From: Streptomyces cirratus
GTDB taxonomy: Bacteria; Actinomycetota; Actinomycetes; Streptomycetales; Streptomycetaceae
Direction of reading: 5' to 3'
Assembly (NCBI RefSeq): GCF_014650775.1
Contig: NZ_BMVP01000017.1
Span: 59,497-123,496 of the forward strand
DNA: 64,000 nt
A model generated the notes under the pieces. It saw only the letters and a program-made list of their open reading frames with translations. It was not told the DNA's origin and made no database searches. Made by a program: the position numbers and the translations under genes. Positions 8,325 through 16,854 of this stretch are shown piece by piece. Within the stretch, counting starts at the first letter, position 1, and each line of letters begins with the position of its first letter.

Positions 8325-9425
8325 ATGGGGACCGTGAAGCGAGCGCGGCGGCGCGGCGCGTCCGCTCTCACTCTGCTGTGCGCGATGGCGGTACTGGCGG
8401 CCGCGCCGGCCCTCGGACTTCCGTCGACCGCGTACGCGGCGCCGGTCGCTCCGGGTGCGCCGGGTGCGCCCGTGGCGCCGGAGCCGCAGACCAAGTCCCT
8501 GGAGCAGGTCCACAAGGAGATAGAGGACCTGTACCGGCAGGCCGGGACGGCCACCGACGCGTACAACCAGGCGGAGAGCGAGACCAAGGCGCAGTCCGAA
8601 CGGGTCGTGGAGCTCGCCAAGCTGATAGCGGCCGGCCGGGAGCGGATCACCTCGCTGAAGGACCGCGCGGGCGCCGCCGCCCGGGCCCAGTACCGCTCGG
8701 GAGGCCTTCCGCCGGGCGCGCGGCTGGCGTTGAGCGGCAGCCCGAGCCAGTACCTGGACGGCGCGGACCGGCTGCGGCAGGGCGAGAAGGCCACCGCGGA
8801 CCTGCTCGCCGAGCTGAACCGCACCCAGAACGACCTCCAGCGGTACGCGAAGGACGCGAGCGAGCTGTGGCAGAAGCTGGAGGCGAACCGGGTCAAGCAG
8901 GAGACCTCGAAGAAGCAGATCGAGGAGAAGATCAAGGCGGCGCAGGAGCTTGAGAGCAAGCTGCAGGCCGAGGAGAAGGCCCGGCTGCTCCAGCTGGAAC
9001 AGGACGCGCAGCGCCAGGCGCAGACGGCCTGGCTGTCGTCGGGCGTGTTGAAGGAGATCAACGGCACGGCGTCCGAGGCGGGCAAGAAGGCGATCCAGTT
9101 CGCCACCGCCCAGGTGGGGAAGCCGTACGTGTGGGGCGCGGTGGGGCCGCTCTCGTACGACTGCTCCGGCCTGACCTCGCAAGCCTGGCTGGCGGCGGGC
9201 CGGGGCATCCCGCGGACCTCGCAGGAACAGCTGCGGCTGCTGCCGAAGGTGCCGGTCAAGGACATGCGCCCGGGCGATCTGATCATCTACTTCGACGACG
9301 CCAGTCACGTCGCCATCTACGTCGGTGACGGCGCGATCATCCACGCCCCCCGCCCGGGCCGCACCGTCACCCTCGCGGGCGCGGGCTCCATGCCGATCAA
9401 GGCGGTAGTCCGCCCGGACGCGTAA
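8325..9425 (+). CDS. Secreted NlpC/P60 peptidoglycan endopeptidase
   Basis: 366-aa exported cell-wall hydrolase of the RipA-like type. It has a signal peptide (residues 1 to about 39, ending AYA-AP), a long coiled coil (about 55-235, Glu/Lys/Gln-rich, as in FtsX- or RipA-controlled hydrolases) and a C-terminal NlpC/P60 domain. The catalytic Cys280 is in YDCSGLTS and His328 in SHVAIYVGDG. It probably cleaves D-Glu-DAP or related stem-peptide bonds during growth or septation. The start at 8325 is chosen for its GGGGGGAA site. The coiled coil probably keeps the enzyme inactive until a partner binds. Confidence 0.9.
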   Translation: MGTVKRARRRGASALTLLCAMAVLAAAPALGLPSTAYAAPVAPGAPGAPVAPEPQTKSLEQVHKEIEDLYRQAGTATDAYNQAESETKAQSERVVELAKLIAAGRERITSLKDRAGAAARAQYRSGGLPPGARLALSGSPSQYLDGADRLRQGEKATADLLAELNRTQNDLQRYAKDASELWQKLEANRVKQETSKKQIEEKIKAAQELESKLQAEEKARLLQLEQDAQRQAQTAWLSSGVLKEINGTASEAGKKAIQFATAQVGKPYVWGAVGPLSYDCSGLTSQAWLAAGRGIPRTSQEQLRLLPKVPVKDMRPGDLIIYFDDASHVAIYVGDGAIIHAPRPGRTVTLAGAGSMPIKAVVRPDA

Positions 9426-9669
9426 CCCCGGCGGGGCCGCCGCCCCCGGCGGATCACCCCACCCGGCGACCCCCGCCCCGGTATGGCCGATGTCCCGGCG
9501 GCCGCCGCGCCGGCGGGGCCGGTGTCTCGGTGGGCGGGACGGTGGGGGCGGGGTGGTGGTGACGTTCGTCATTTCGCGTCCGGGCTTTCCCCGCGATAAC
9601 GGCATATGACGCGGGCTCTGTCCCGCGCCGCCGTTCCCCCGCCCGCACCGGCCAGCTAGGGTCGACCGC

Positions 9670-10953
9670 ATGAGCGCACCCTCGGGGGGAGCGAAGGAAC
9701 CGGAGACGATGCCCGCACCCGTACCGCGGCAGCGGGACACCCTTGTCACCACCCAGGTCGGCCAGGCAGCCCTGCCGGCCGCCCCCTCCCTGACCCTGCT
9801 GGTCATCGAGGACGACCCCGCCGGCGACCTCACCGTCCCGGAGATACTCCACGCCGACGGCCACCGCATCCGGCTCCGCACCGCCCGCAACCTCACCGAG
9901 GCGGCCCGGCTCCTCACCCCGGACGTGCAGTGCGTCCTGCTCGACCTCTCCCTCCCCCACCCCGGCGGCGCCGCCGACGACCCGCTCGCCACCCTCCGCG
10001 AGGTCCTGCGCATCGCCCCGCGCCACGCCGTCCTCGTCCTCACCGCCGAGGCGGACGCCGAACGCGCCGCCGAGGCCGTCCGCGTGGGGGCCCAGGACTT
10101 CCTCTTCCGCGACGAACTCGACGGCCGCCTCCTCAGCCGCGCCATCCGCTACGCCGTGGAACGCAAGCGCGCCGACGTCGCCCAGTACAAGCTCGCAGAA
10201 TCGAAACTGCGCGCCCAGGAGAACGCCCGCCTCGAACGCGGGCTGCTGCCCAACCCGCTCCTGGACGGCTCCGACCTCCGCTTCGCGGCCCGCTACCGCC
10301 CCGGCCGCAGCCGCGCCCTGCTCGGCGGGGACTTCTACGACACCGTCCGCACCCCCGACGGCACCGTCCACGCCATGATCGGCGATGTCTGCGGACACGG
10401 CCCCGACGAAGCCGCCCTCGGCGTCGAGCTGCGCATCGCCTGGCGCGCCCTGACCCTCGCCGGCCTGTGCGGGGACGACCTGCTGGCCACCCTCCAGCAG
10501 GTGCTGGAGGTGGAGCGGCCCTGCGACGAGATCTTCGCGACGCTGTGCACGGTGGACATCTCGCCCGACGGCCGCCACGCCGGTCTGTGCCTGGCCGGCC
10601 ACCCCGCCCCGCTCATCGTCCGGGCGGGCGGCTCGGCACGGCTCCTGCCGTACGAGAGCAGCGGCCCCGCGCTCGGCCTGCTGCCCAAGGCCCGCTGGCC
10701 CCGGCGCCAGGTCGAGCTGGGCGGCTCGTGGAGCCTGATGCTCTACACGGACGGCCTGATCGAAGGCCGCGTCGGCGAGGGCAGGGAGCGCCTCGGCCAG
10801 GACGGCATGGTCGAGATGATCAATCGCCACCTCGACGCCGGCCTGAGCGGCGAAGGCCTGCTGGAGGCCTCCGTCACCGAGGCCCGCCGGCTCAACGGCG
10901 GCGAGCTCACCGACGACGTCGCCGTGGTGCTGCTCTCGCGCGCCGAAGGCTGA
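9670..10953 (+). CDS. Receiver-PP2C fusion: response-regulator serine phosphatase
   Basis: 427 aa. Residues about 40-165 form a CheY-like receiver with the acidic pair in VIEDDP and the phospho-acceptor Asp92 (CVLLDLSLP). A short coiled linker leads to a SpoIIE/RsbU-type PP2C domain (about 215-425) with metal-binding motifs GGDFYD, GDVCGHG, LYTDGLIE and LTDDVAVV. Such proteins dephosphorylate anti-anti-sigma factors. No STAS or HATPase partner is adjacent. TAGGGT (9657-9662) seven bases before ATG suggests a leaderless transcript. The 244 bases upstream hold only GC-rich sequence. Confidence 0.88.
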   Translation: MSAPSGGAKEPETMPAPVPRQRDTLVTTQVGQAALPAAPSLTLLVIEDDPAGDLTVPEILHADGHRIRLRTARNLTEAARLLTPDVQCVLLDLSLPHPGGAADDPLATLREVLRIAPRHAVLVLTAEADAERAAEAVRVGAQDFLFRDELDGRLLSRAIRYAVERKRADVAQYKLAESKLRAQENARLERGLLPNPLLDGSDLRFAARYRPGRSRALLGGDFYDTVRTPDGTVHAMIGDVCGHGPDEAALGVELRIAWRALTLAGLCGDDLLATLQQVLEVERPCDEIFATLCTVDISPDGRHAGLCLAGHPAPLIVRAGGSARLLPYESSGPALGLLPKARWPRRQVELGGSWSLMLYTDGLIEGRVGEGRERLGQDGMVEMINRHLDAGLSGEGLLEASVTEARRLNGGELTDDVAVVLLSRAEG

Positions 10954-10971
10954 CCCGGCCGCTGCCGGTCG

Positions 10972-11310
10972 CTACCGCCCGCCGTTGTACGGTCCGTACG
11001 GCCCGTCGCTGCTGCTGCCGCCCCGGCGCCGGCCGTCGCCCGAGACCTGCTTGAGGGCCGGCCGGACGTCGACGAAGAAGACGATGGTGGCCACCAGGCC
11101 GGCGATCTGCAGGAACAGCATCCCGAGGAAGAAGTCCACGAGGACCGTGGCGCCGAGGATGACCAGCCAGAAGGTCTTGGTCTGCTTGTCCGCGGCCCGG
11201 TACGCGTCCTCGCGCGCGATCAGCGCGAGTACGAAGGCGGCGACGGCGAGCGCCAGCATGGCGTAGCCGAGCAGGGGGAGCACCCCGTTGTCGAAACCGT
11301 TCATCAACAT
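10972..11310 (-). CDS. DUF2516 family membrane protein
   Basis: 112-aa protein with three hydrophobic segments (about 10-32, 47-66 and 67-83) and a polar Gly/Ser/Arg-rich tail (GGSSSDGPYGPY). It matches the actinobacterial DUF2516 family, of unknown function. GAAGAGG precedes the first ATG. Confidence 0.8.
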   Translation of the reverse strand: MLMNGFDNGVLPLLGYAMLALAVAAFVLALIAREDAYRAADKQTKTFWLVILGATVLVDFFLGMLFLQIAGLVATIVFFVDVRPALKQVSGDGRRRGGSSSDGPYGPYNGGR

Positions 11311-11400
11311 CGCCCGACCGCCTCTTCCCGCGTACGCCGCCTGATACCGCCGATACCGCCTGCCTCCACGCTACTGGCAGAGCCGCCTTCACCCACGACA

Positions 11401-11433
11401 ACGGACCGGACACCTTCCAGGTGCCCGGTCCGT
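11401..11433 (-). terminator. Hairpin terminator after the HbhA-like gene
   Basis: 14-bp arms (11401-11414 and 11420-11433) with one mismatch and a 5-base loop, lying 24 bases past the stop of the HbhA-like gene. Confidence 0.7.
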
Positions 11434-11456
11434 CATCACCTCACCCGGTCCCGCGA

Positions 11457-12041
11457 TCAGCTCTCGTCGGCGGGCGCGGTGGCGGGCTTCTTCGCCGGCG
11501 TCTTGCGGGCTGCGGGCTTCTTCCCGGCCGTCTTCTCCTCGTCGGCGGAGAAGCCCGCCGAGGAGGAGGACGCCGACGAGGCCTCGGGCCCGGACTGGGC
11601 CGGGACGTCCGGCTCCACCGCGGCGGCGATGTCGACGATCTCCTCGGAGACTTCGCCGCGCCAGGCCCGTACGGCCTGCTCACCGTGCTCGGCGACCTTG
11701 TCGTAGGTCTCCTTCGCCCGCACGGCGTACTCGGCGGCCACGCCGACGCCGCGCAGCGCCAGGTCCTGGGCGGTCTCGCCCAGCTTCTTCGGGTCGATCG
11801 CGCCGAAGACCTCGGCGACCTTGGCGGCGACGGCCTCCTGCGCCTCCCTGGCCTTGTCCTGCACGATCTTCGCGTCGGTGTTGCGCACCGCCTCGATGCG
11901 CGCGGGGGCCTCGGCGCGCAGCTGCTCGATCAGCCCGGGGACCTTCTTCGCCTGCTGCACGGCGAGGTCGGCGGTGCCGGCGGCGAAGTAGAGGGGGGTC
12001 GGGTCGGTGAGGGTCTTCTTCAGGTCATCGGCGATGGCCAT
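11457..12041 (-). CDS. HbhA-like helical protein with Lys/Ala/Pro-rich tail
   Basis: 194 aa. Residues about 1-140 are a long amphipathic helical region rich in Ala/Glu/Lys (KKVPGLIEQLRAEAPARIEA...). The C-terminal about 50 residues switch to a Ser/Ala linker and then a histone-H1-like KKPAARKTPAKKPA tail. This layout matches the mycobacterial heparin-binding haemagglutinin group, here more likely to bind DNA, lipid or polyanions. ATG 12041 has GGGAGGACC upstream. It lies 23 bases downstream of the XRE regulator gene and is probably cotranscribed with it. Confidence 0.75.
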   Translation of the reverse strand: MAIADDLKKTLTDPTPLYFAAGTADLAVQQAKKVPGLIEQLRAEAPARIEAVRNTDAKIVQDKAREAQEAVAAKVAEVFGAIDPKKLGETAQDLALRGVGVAAEYAVRAKETYDKVAEHGEQAVRAWRGEVSEEIVDIAAAVEPDVPAQSGPEASSASSSSAGFSADEEKTAGKKPAARKTPAKKPATAPADES

Positions 12042-12064
12042 GTGCTGGTCCTCCCGGATCACAG

Positions 12065-12457
12065 TCAGTTCGTGTGGGGCTTCTCGTCGTCGGCACCGGC
12101 CGGATCGGCCTCTTGAGCGTTCTCCTTGCGGAACGACTCGTAGATCTGGAGCAGCACCTGCTTCTGCCGCTCGTTTATGGACGGGTCGGCGAGGATGACG
12201 GCCCGCGTCTCCACCTCGTCGCGGTCCCGCTCGTCCAGGATCCCGGCCTGCACGTACAGCGTCTCCGCGGAGATCCGCAGCGCCTTGGCCAGCTGCTGGA
12301 GGATGTCCGCGCTCGGCTTGCGCAGCCCGCGCTCGATCTGGCTCAGGTACGGATTCGACACCCCCGCGGCGTCGGCCAGCTGCCGCAGCGAAAGCTGGGC
12401 CTGCCGCCGTTGCTCACGGAGGTACTCGCCGAGATTTCCGACGTTGAGCGATGCCAT
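12065..12457 (-). CDS. XRE-family helix-turn-helix regulator
   Basis: 130-aa regulator. The N-terminal HTH_XRE domain (about residues 8-65: LGEYLREQRRQAQLSLRQLADAAGVSNPYLSQIERG) is textbook. The C-terminal part (70-115) contains a helical region with INERQKQVLLQIYESFRKE. It probably autoregulates the HbhA-like operon through the perfect palindrome 27 bases upstream of its start (12484-12509). The ligand is unknown. Confidence 0.88.
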   Translation of the reverse strand: MASLNVGNLGEYLREQRRQAQLSLRQLADAAGVSNPYLSQIERGLRKPSADILQQLAKALRISAETLYVQAGILDERDRDEVETRAVILADPSINERQKQVLLQIYESFRKENAQEADPAGADDEKPHTN

Positions 12458-12483
12458 GCCCCCATGCTGCCGCACTGCGCTAA

Positions 12484-12509
12484 CTATTGCAAGCAGCCGC
12501 TTGCAATAG
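12484..12509. promoter_or_regulatory. Perfect palindromic operator upstream of the XRE gene
   Basis: ctattgcaagc (12484-12494), agcc, gcttgcaatag (12499-12509): 11-bp perfect arms, strikingly AT-rich for this genome. On the minus strand, TTGCAA and TAGCGC/TAGTTA elements overlapping it could form the promoter, so a bound regulator would block transcription. It is the obvious autoregulatory site for the XRE protein. Confidence 0.75.
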
Positions 12510-12516
12510 CTCCCAC

Positions 12517-13008
12517 TCAGCCGGCCCCGCCCGCCAGCCGCTGCGCCGCCCGCTCCCCGCGCCGGCCCACGGGCTCGACTCCCCAGGCCGCGCCGAGACC
12601 GGCCGCGGGCATGTCGACGTAGACCGACTCGTACGACCCGGCCGGGACGACGTACGTCTCGTGCCAGATCCCCACGGCACCCCGGCCGGCCCTCGCGCGG
12701 CGGTTGAACGCACTCCACGCGGGGCGGTGTTCGCCGCCTTGGTCCGAGGCGTAGGCGAGCAGCTTCTCGCGCGACTCCCAGTACTGCACCACGCCGAACA
12801 CGCGGGGTCCGCCGGCCAGTCTCCGCAGGCCCAGCAGGCCGCTGCCGCCGTCGCGCGAGAGCTCCTTGAGCATGCGCGGCATCGCGGTCAGGACCGGCAG
12901 CCAGTGGCGGACGGCCCGCAGGCGGTTGATCCGCATCCCGATGAGGAAGACGACCACGTCGCCCTCCGCGGCGGCCGTGACCCGCCCGGATACCGGTGCA
13001 ATAGCCAT
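12517..13008 (-). CDS. DUF4188 family protein (monooxygenase-like)
   Basis: 163-aa protein with features of DUF4188: VVVFLIGMRINRLRAVRHWLPV, RMLKEL and the central FGVVQYWESREKLLAYA segment, an ABM/dimeric alpha-beta-barrel-like pattern. Function is unknown; heme or aromatic monooxygenase activity is only suggested by the fold. It is divergent from a MerR gene across two palindromes, so it is the likely target of that regulator. GGGGAAT precedes ATG 13008. Confidence 0.75.
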   Translation of the reverse strand: MAIAPVSGRVTAAAEGDVVVFLIGMRINRLRAVRHWLPVLTAMPRMLKELSRDGGSGLLGLRRLAGGPRVFGVVQYWESREKLLAYASDQGGEHRPAWSAFNRRARAGRGAVGIWHETYVVPAGSYESVYVDMPAAGLGAAWGVEPVGRRGERAAQRLAGGAG

Positions 13009-13028
13009 CAGATTCCCCGTCCCGTCTT

Positions 13029-13068
13029 GGATAGCGGCGCTACCCATGCTTGGATAGTGACACTGTCC
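13029..13068. promoter_or_regulatory. Two tandem MerR-type operators
   Basis: ggatagcg-g-cgctaccc (13029-13045) and ggatagtg-a-cactgtcc (13052-13068) are two 17-base pseudo-palindromes with the same geometry, 7 of 8 pairs each, centred 23 bp apart. They fill the gap between the divergent DUF4188 and MerR genes. The conserved GGATAG half-site marks them as sites for the same dimeric regulator. Confidence 0.75.
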
Positions 13069-13086
13069 GATGAAGGGTGCAAGAGC

Positions 13087-13722
13087 ATGCGGCTGGCGGA
13101 GCTGAGCGAGCGCAGCGGTGTGTCCACCGCCACGATCAAGTACTACCTCCGCGAAGGGCTGCTCCAGCCCGGGCGCCGCGTCTCCGCCACCCAGGCCGAG
13201 TACGGGGAGGACCACCTGCGGCGACTGCGCCTGGTGCGGGCGCTGATCCAGATCGGCGGGGTTCCGGTCGCCTCCGCACGCGAGGTGATCGCCGCCGCGG
13301 AGGACGAGTCGCTGGACCACCACCTGCGGCTGGGCGCGGCGACCCGGGCGCTGCCCAGCGCCGGGGCCCTCGCCGAGGATGACCCGGCGGTGGAGACCGC
13401 GCGCCGCTCGGTGGGAGCGCTGCTGGAGCGGCTGGGCTGGTCCTGCGGGCCCGGCCCGGACGTGCTCGGCCCCGCCCACCGGCGGCTCATCGACTCGGTC
13501 GCCGCGCTGGTCCGGCTCGGCTACCCCTGCGACACCGAGCAACTGCTCCCGTACGGGCGTCTGGCAGCCCAACTGGCGGTCACCGACCTGGACATGGTCG
13601 AGGAGCAGCCGACCCCGGCCGGCCAGATCGAGGCGGCCGTCGCCCTCACGGTGCTCTACGAACCGGTATTGCTCAGCCTGCGCCGCATGGCCCACGCGCA
13701 GGAGTCGGCCCGCCGGTTCTGA
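13087..13722 (+). CDS. MerR-family transcriptional regulator
   Basis: 211 aa. The N-terminal winged helix (MRLAELSERSGVSTATIKYYLREGLLQPGR) and dimerisation helix are typical of MerR. The C-terminal half (about 90-205) is a helical effector domain without the Cys cluster of metal-sensing MerR proteins, so an organic ligand is more likely. It is divergent from the DUF4188 gene. Confidence 0.9.
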   Translation: MRLAELSERSGVSTATIKYYLREGLLQPGRRVSATQAEYGEDHLRRLRLVRALIQIGGVPVASAREVIAAAEDESLDHHLRLGAATRALPSAGALAEDDPAVETARRSVGALLERLGWSCGPGPDVLGPAHRRLIDSVAALVRLGYPCDTEQLLPYGRLAAQLAVTDLDMVEEQPTPAGQIEAAVALTVLYEPVLLSLRRMAHAQESARRF

Positions 13723-13795
13723 GACGCCTGCGCGAGGGCCTGGGCCCGGACCGTGACCCCGGCGGCCGGCGAGGGGCCGGTGGTACCGTCGGGGC

Positions 13796-14191
13796 ATGGA
13801 TCCGCAGGAACTCGCCAACCTCGCGCATCTGCGCCGGGCGCGGGACCTGATCGACCGGGAGTACGCGCGGCCGCTCGACGTGCCCACCATGGCGCAGCAC
13901 GCGCTGATGTCGCCGGCGCACTTCTCCAGGCGGTTCCGGGCCGTCTACGGCGAGACCCCCTACAGCTACCTCATGACCCGCCGGATCGAGCGGGCCATGG
14001 CGCTGCTGCGCGGCGGTGTGAGCGTGACCGACGCGTGCATGACCGTCGGCTGTACCTCCCTCGGCTCGTTCAGCTCGCGCTTCACCGAGATCGTGGGCGA
14101 GACCCCCAGCGCGTACCGCAACCGGGAGCACCCCGCGGTGACGGCGATGCCCGCCTGCGTGGCCAAGGTGTACACCCGCCCGAGCCGCTGA
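13796..14191 (+). CDS. Short AraC-family regulator (DNA-binding domain only)
   Basis: 131 aa, essentially just the two-helix-turn-helix AraC domain (LIDREYARPLDVPTMAQHAL; FSRRFRAVYGETPYSYLMTRRIERA; second HTH with GCTSLGSFSSRF). There is no sensory domain. TACCGT seven bases before ATG suggests a leaderless transcript. The VOC gene 100 bases downstream is its likely target. Confidence 0.88.
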   Translation: MDPQELANLAHLRRARDLIDREYARPLDVPTMAQHALMSPAHFSRRFRAVYGETPYSYLMTRRIERAMALLRGGVSVTDACMTVGCTSLGSFSSRFTEIVGETPSAYRNREHPAVTAMPACVAKVYTRPSR

Positions 14192-14290
14192 ACGCCGGAC
14201 CGCTGAACGCCGGACCGCTGAACCCCGGGCCCCCGAACGCGAGCAGGATCCGAGAAGCGCGCGCCACGGCCGCCGCCTAGCGTTGGCGCC

Positions 14291-14701
14291 ATGAACATCT
14301 CACTCCAGTACTGCCACATCACCGTCAACGACGTGGACGAGGCGCTCGGCTTCTACCGCGACGCCCTCGGCCTCGAAGTCCGCAACGACGTCGCCTCGGG
14401 TGACCACCGCTGGGTCACCCTCGGCAGCCCGGCCCAGCCCGGCCTCGAAATCGTCATCTCAGAGCCGCACGCGGGCCGTTCCCAGGCCGACGGCGACGCC
14501 CTCCAGGAGCTGCTCACCAAGGGCGTCCTGCCGATGGTCGTCTTCCGCACCGACGACCTCGACTCGACGTTCGAGAAGGTGCGCGCGTCCGGCGCCGAGG
14601 TGCTCCAGGAACCCATCGACCAGCCGTGGGGCCCGCGCGACTGCGCCTTCCGCGACCCCTCCGGCAACCTCGTGCGGATCAACCAGGCGCCCGCCGCCTG
14701 A
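14291..14701 (+). CDS. VOC-superfamily (glyoxalase/bleomycin-resistance-like) protein
   Basis: 136-aa protein with two beta-alpha-beta-beta-beta modules: residues 1-60 (LQYCHITVNDVDEALGFYRDALGLEV) and 75-132 (MVVFRTDDLDSTFEKVRASGAEV ... FRDPSGNLVRINQ). Candidate metal ligands are His9 and a C-terminal acidic residue. It could be a dioxygenase, lyase or binding protein. TAGCGT (14278-14283) seven bases before the ATG points to a leaderless transcript. Just upstream, the 15-base unit cgctgaacgccggac occurs twice in tandem. Confidence 0.85.
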   Translation: MNISLQYCHITVNDVDEALGFYRDALGLEVRNDVASGDHRWVTLGSPAQPGLEIVISEPHAGRSQADGDALQELLTKGVLPMVVFRTDDLDSTFEKVRASGAEVLQEPIDQPWGPRDCAFRDPSGNLVRINQAPAA

Positions 14702-14725
14702 CGCCCGCTGCCCCCGAGGAGGCGC

Positions 14726-15526
14726 TCAGACGCTGCCGATCAGGACCGTGGTGCCGAACTCGTCCGAGGTGACCGCGCGCACCGCGAGGCCGCCCGACGT
14801 CAGGGCCGACGCCGTCAGCGGGGACTGGCGGGCGCTCGTCTCGATCAGCAGGTGGCCGCCCGGCGCCAGCCACCGGGCGGCCTCCGCCCCCACCCGGCGG
14901 TGGACGGCCACGCCGTCCGGGCCGCCGTCCAGCGACACCGGGGGCTCGTGGTCGCGGGCCTCCGCCGGGAGGAAGGCGATCTCCCCGGTCGGCACGTACG
15001 GGGCGTTGACCACGAGCACGTCCACCCGCCCCCGCAGCGAGCCGGGCAGCGCCGCGTACAGGTCGCCCTCGTGGACCCGGCCACCGTACGGAGCCACGTT
15101 GCGCCGCGCGTACACCAGCGCCCCCGCGTCGATGTCCGCCGCGTGCAGCTCGACGCCCGGGACCCGCGAGGCCACCGCCGCCCCCAGCGCCCCCACCCCG
15201 CAGCACAGGTCCACGACGACCGCGCCCGGACCGGCCTGCGCCACCGCCTGCTGCGCAAGGAACTCGCTGCGCCGGCGCGGCACGAAGACCCCCTCGCCCA
15301 CCTCCATGCGCAGTCCGCAGAACTCCGCCCAGCCCACCACCACTTCCAGTGGTTCGCCGGCCACCCGCCGCGCCAGCAGCTCCGCCAGGTGCCCCTCGTC
15401 CCGGGCGGCCGCCGTCAGCAGCTCCGCCTCCTCCTCCGCGAACACGCAGCCTGCCGCGCGCAGGGCCTCCACCAGTGCCGCCACGTTCCTCAGTCCTCGC
15501 TCCCGTCCCGGCCGGCTACCCGCCAC
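14726..15526 (-). CDS. PrmC/HemK-like protein-glutamine N5-methyltransferase
   Basis: 266 aa. A helical N-terminal domain is followed by a SAM domain with VVDLCCGVGALGAA and an NAPY motif in place of the usual NPPY (LVVNAPYVPTG). The family methylates Gln of GGQ in release factors, but this is the divergent actinobacterial paralogue group and its substrate is uncertain. It lies 15 bases downstream of the GNAT gene and is probably cotranscribed. Confidence 0.82.
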   Translation of the reverse strand: MAGSRPGRERGLRNVAALVEALRAAGCVFAEEEAELLTAAARDEGHLAELLARRVAGEPLEVVVGWAEFCGLRMEVGEGVFVPRRRSEFLAQQAVAQAGPGAVVVDLCCGVGALGAAVASRVPGVELHAADIDAGALVYARRNVAPYGGRVHEGDLYAALPGSLRGRVDVLVVNAPYVPTGEIAFLPAEARDHEPPVSLDGGPDGVAVHRRVGAEAARWLAPGGHLLIETSARQSPLTASALTSGGLAVRAVTSDEFGTTVLIGSV

Positions 15527-15541
15527 GCACTCCCAGGGCCG

Positions 15542-16786
15542 TCAGAAGACGTCCGGGCACCACGGCCGGCGCGCCGTGCGGAACACCGCGTCCGCCAGCG
15601 CCACCGCCCCCGGCCGCTCCTCCGCGACCAGGCCGAGCGCCGCCAGCCGGACCGCCGACTCGTCACCGAGGTACAGCGACCCGAGCGAGCCTACGTCGAG
15701 CCGCAGATCGGCCGGCTCCCGCGTACGGGTGCACTCCCCCGTGCCCGCGTCCAGCCGGTAGCGACCGCCGGCCAGTCCCGCCGCGTCGCTCACCTCCAGG
15801 ACCAGGACCCCCGGCACGGCGTACGTCCGCGCGCCCAGCGCCCGCACCACGTCCAGCAGCCGCACCCACAGGAAGTCGGCGCAGGTCACGAGACGGGCGG
15901 CGCGCGGGTCCGGCAGGAACCGCGGGAGCAGGTCGTCGGGGGCGCGGTAGCCGGTGCGCACCTTCTGCACCCAGTCGATGGAGCACAGGTAGTGCCACAG
16001 GGCGCGCTCCGCGGCCGGGGTCACCGCGATCAGGTCCGTCACCTCGACGGTGTTCTGCGGGATCTTCGCGTCCGACCAGTGGTCGTCGGCGCGGTAGGCG
16101 GCCAGCCCGGCCACCTCGCCGTCCGCGTCGCGGTACACGGCGAAGAACTTCTCCCGGTAGGGCTGGGCCGACACCTCCTGGAGGCCGGTGACCAGGTCCC
16201 ACCGGTACGCGCTCCGGTCGACCGTGCCGTGCGTCATCGCGCGCCGCCGCTCGTGCAGCGCGGGCCCCACCCGCCGCGCCTCGGCGGCGTCCACGAGGTC
16301 GATCCGGCCGCCGTCGGCGGGCACGGGCCGGTGCCGGTCGAGGCCCGTGCGCGGTACGTCGATCTCCCACTCCGCGGTGTGGGACCCCGGCCCGAACCCG
16401 TAGCGCCCGTAGATCGGGAACTCCGCCGCGATCAGGGTCGACACGACGTCGCCGCGGTCCCGGGCGGCCGCCAGGTCGGCGGCCATCATCCGGGTGAGCA
16501 GGCCCTGGCGGCGGTGCGTGGGCAGCACGGTGACGTTCGTGACCGCGCTGGAGGGCACGGCCGCCCCGCCGGGCACCGTCAGCCGCTGGGCGAAGGAGCG
16601 GAACGTCGCCACGCAACGCCCGGTGGCGGTATCGAACGCGCCCTGGGTGCGGGCGAGTTCGCCGTTCTTGGCCCGCAGGTCGACATCCGAGTCGGTGACC
16701 CGGGCCGCGGTCAGGAAGCCGGTGTTCACGGTCTGGATCCACTCGCGGATCTCTGCTTCGGCTATCGGCCGGACGTCAGCGCTCAT
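15542..16786 (-). CDS. Eis-like GNAT N-acetyltransferase
   Basis: 414-aa protein built like mycobacterial Eis. The N-terminal GNAT (about 1-150) has the acetyl-CoA loop VTNVTVLPTHRRQGLLTRMM. A second GNAT-like region (about 150-290) and a C-terminal SCP2-like domain ending in the conserved carboxyl group (WCPDVF) follow. Eis proteins acetylate amines, including aminoglycosides and peptides, but the real substrate here is unknown. TAGCGT eight bases before ATG suggests leaderless expression. Confidence 0.85.
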   Translation of the reverse strand: MSADVRPIAEAEIREWIQTVNTGFLTAARVTDSDVDLRAKNGELARTQGAFDTATGRCVATFRSFAQRLTVPGGAAVPSSAVTNVTVLPTHRRQGLLTRMMAADLAAARDRGDVVSTLIAAEFPIYGRYGFGPGSHTAEWEIDVPRTGLDRHRPVPADGGRIDLVDAAEARRVGPALHERRRAMTHGTVDRSAYRWDLVTGLQEVSAQPYREKFFAVYRDADGEVAGLAAYRADDHWSDAKIPQNTVEVTDLIAVTPAAERALWHYLCSIDWVQKVRTGYRAPDDLLPRFLPDPRAARLVTCADFLWVRLLDVVRALGARTYAVPGVLVLEVSDAAGLAGGRYRLDAGTGECTRTREPADLRLDVGSLGSLYLGDESAVRLAALGLVAEERPGAVALADAVFRTARRPWCPDVF

Positions 16787-16854
16787 AGCCGCCCACGCTA
16801 ACCGTGAGCCCCGGCCGGGTCGCCTGGTTTTCCGCGCGGGCGCGCGGCCCGCCG

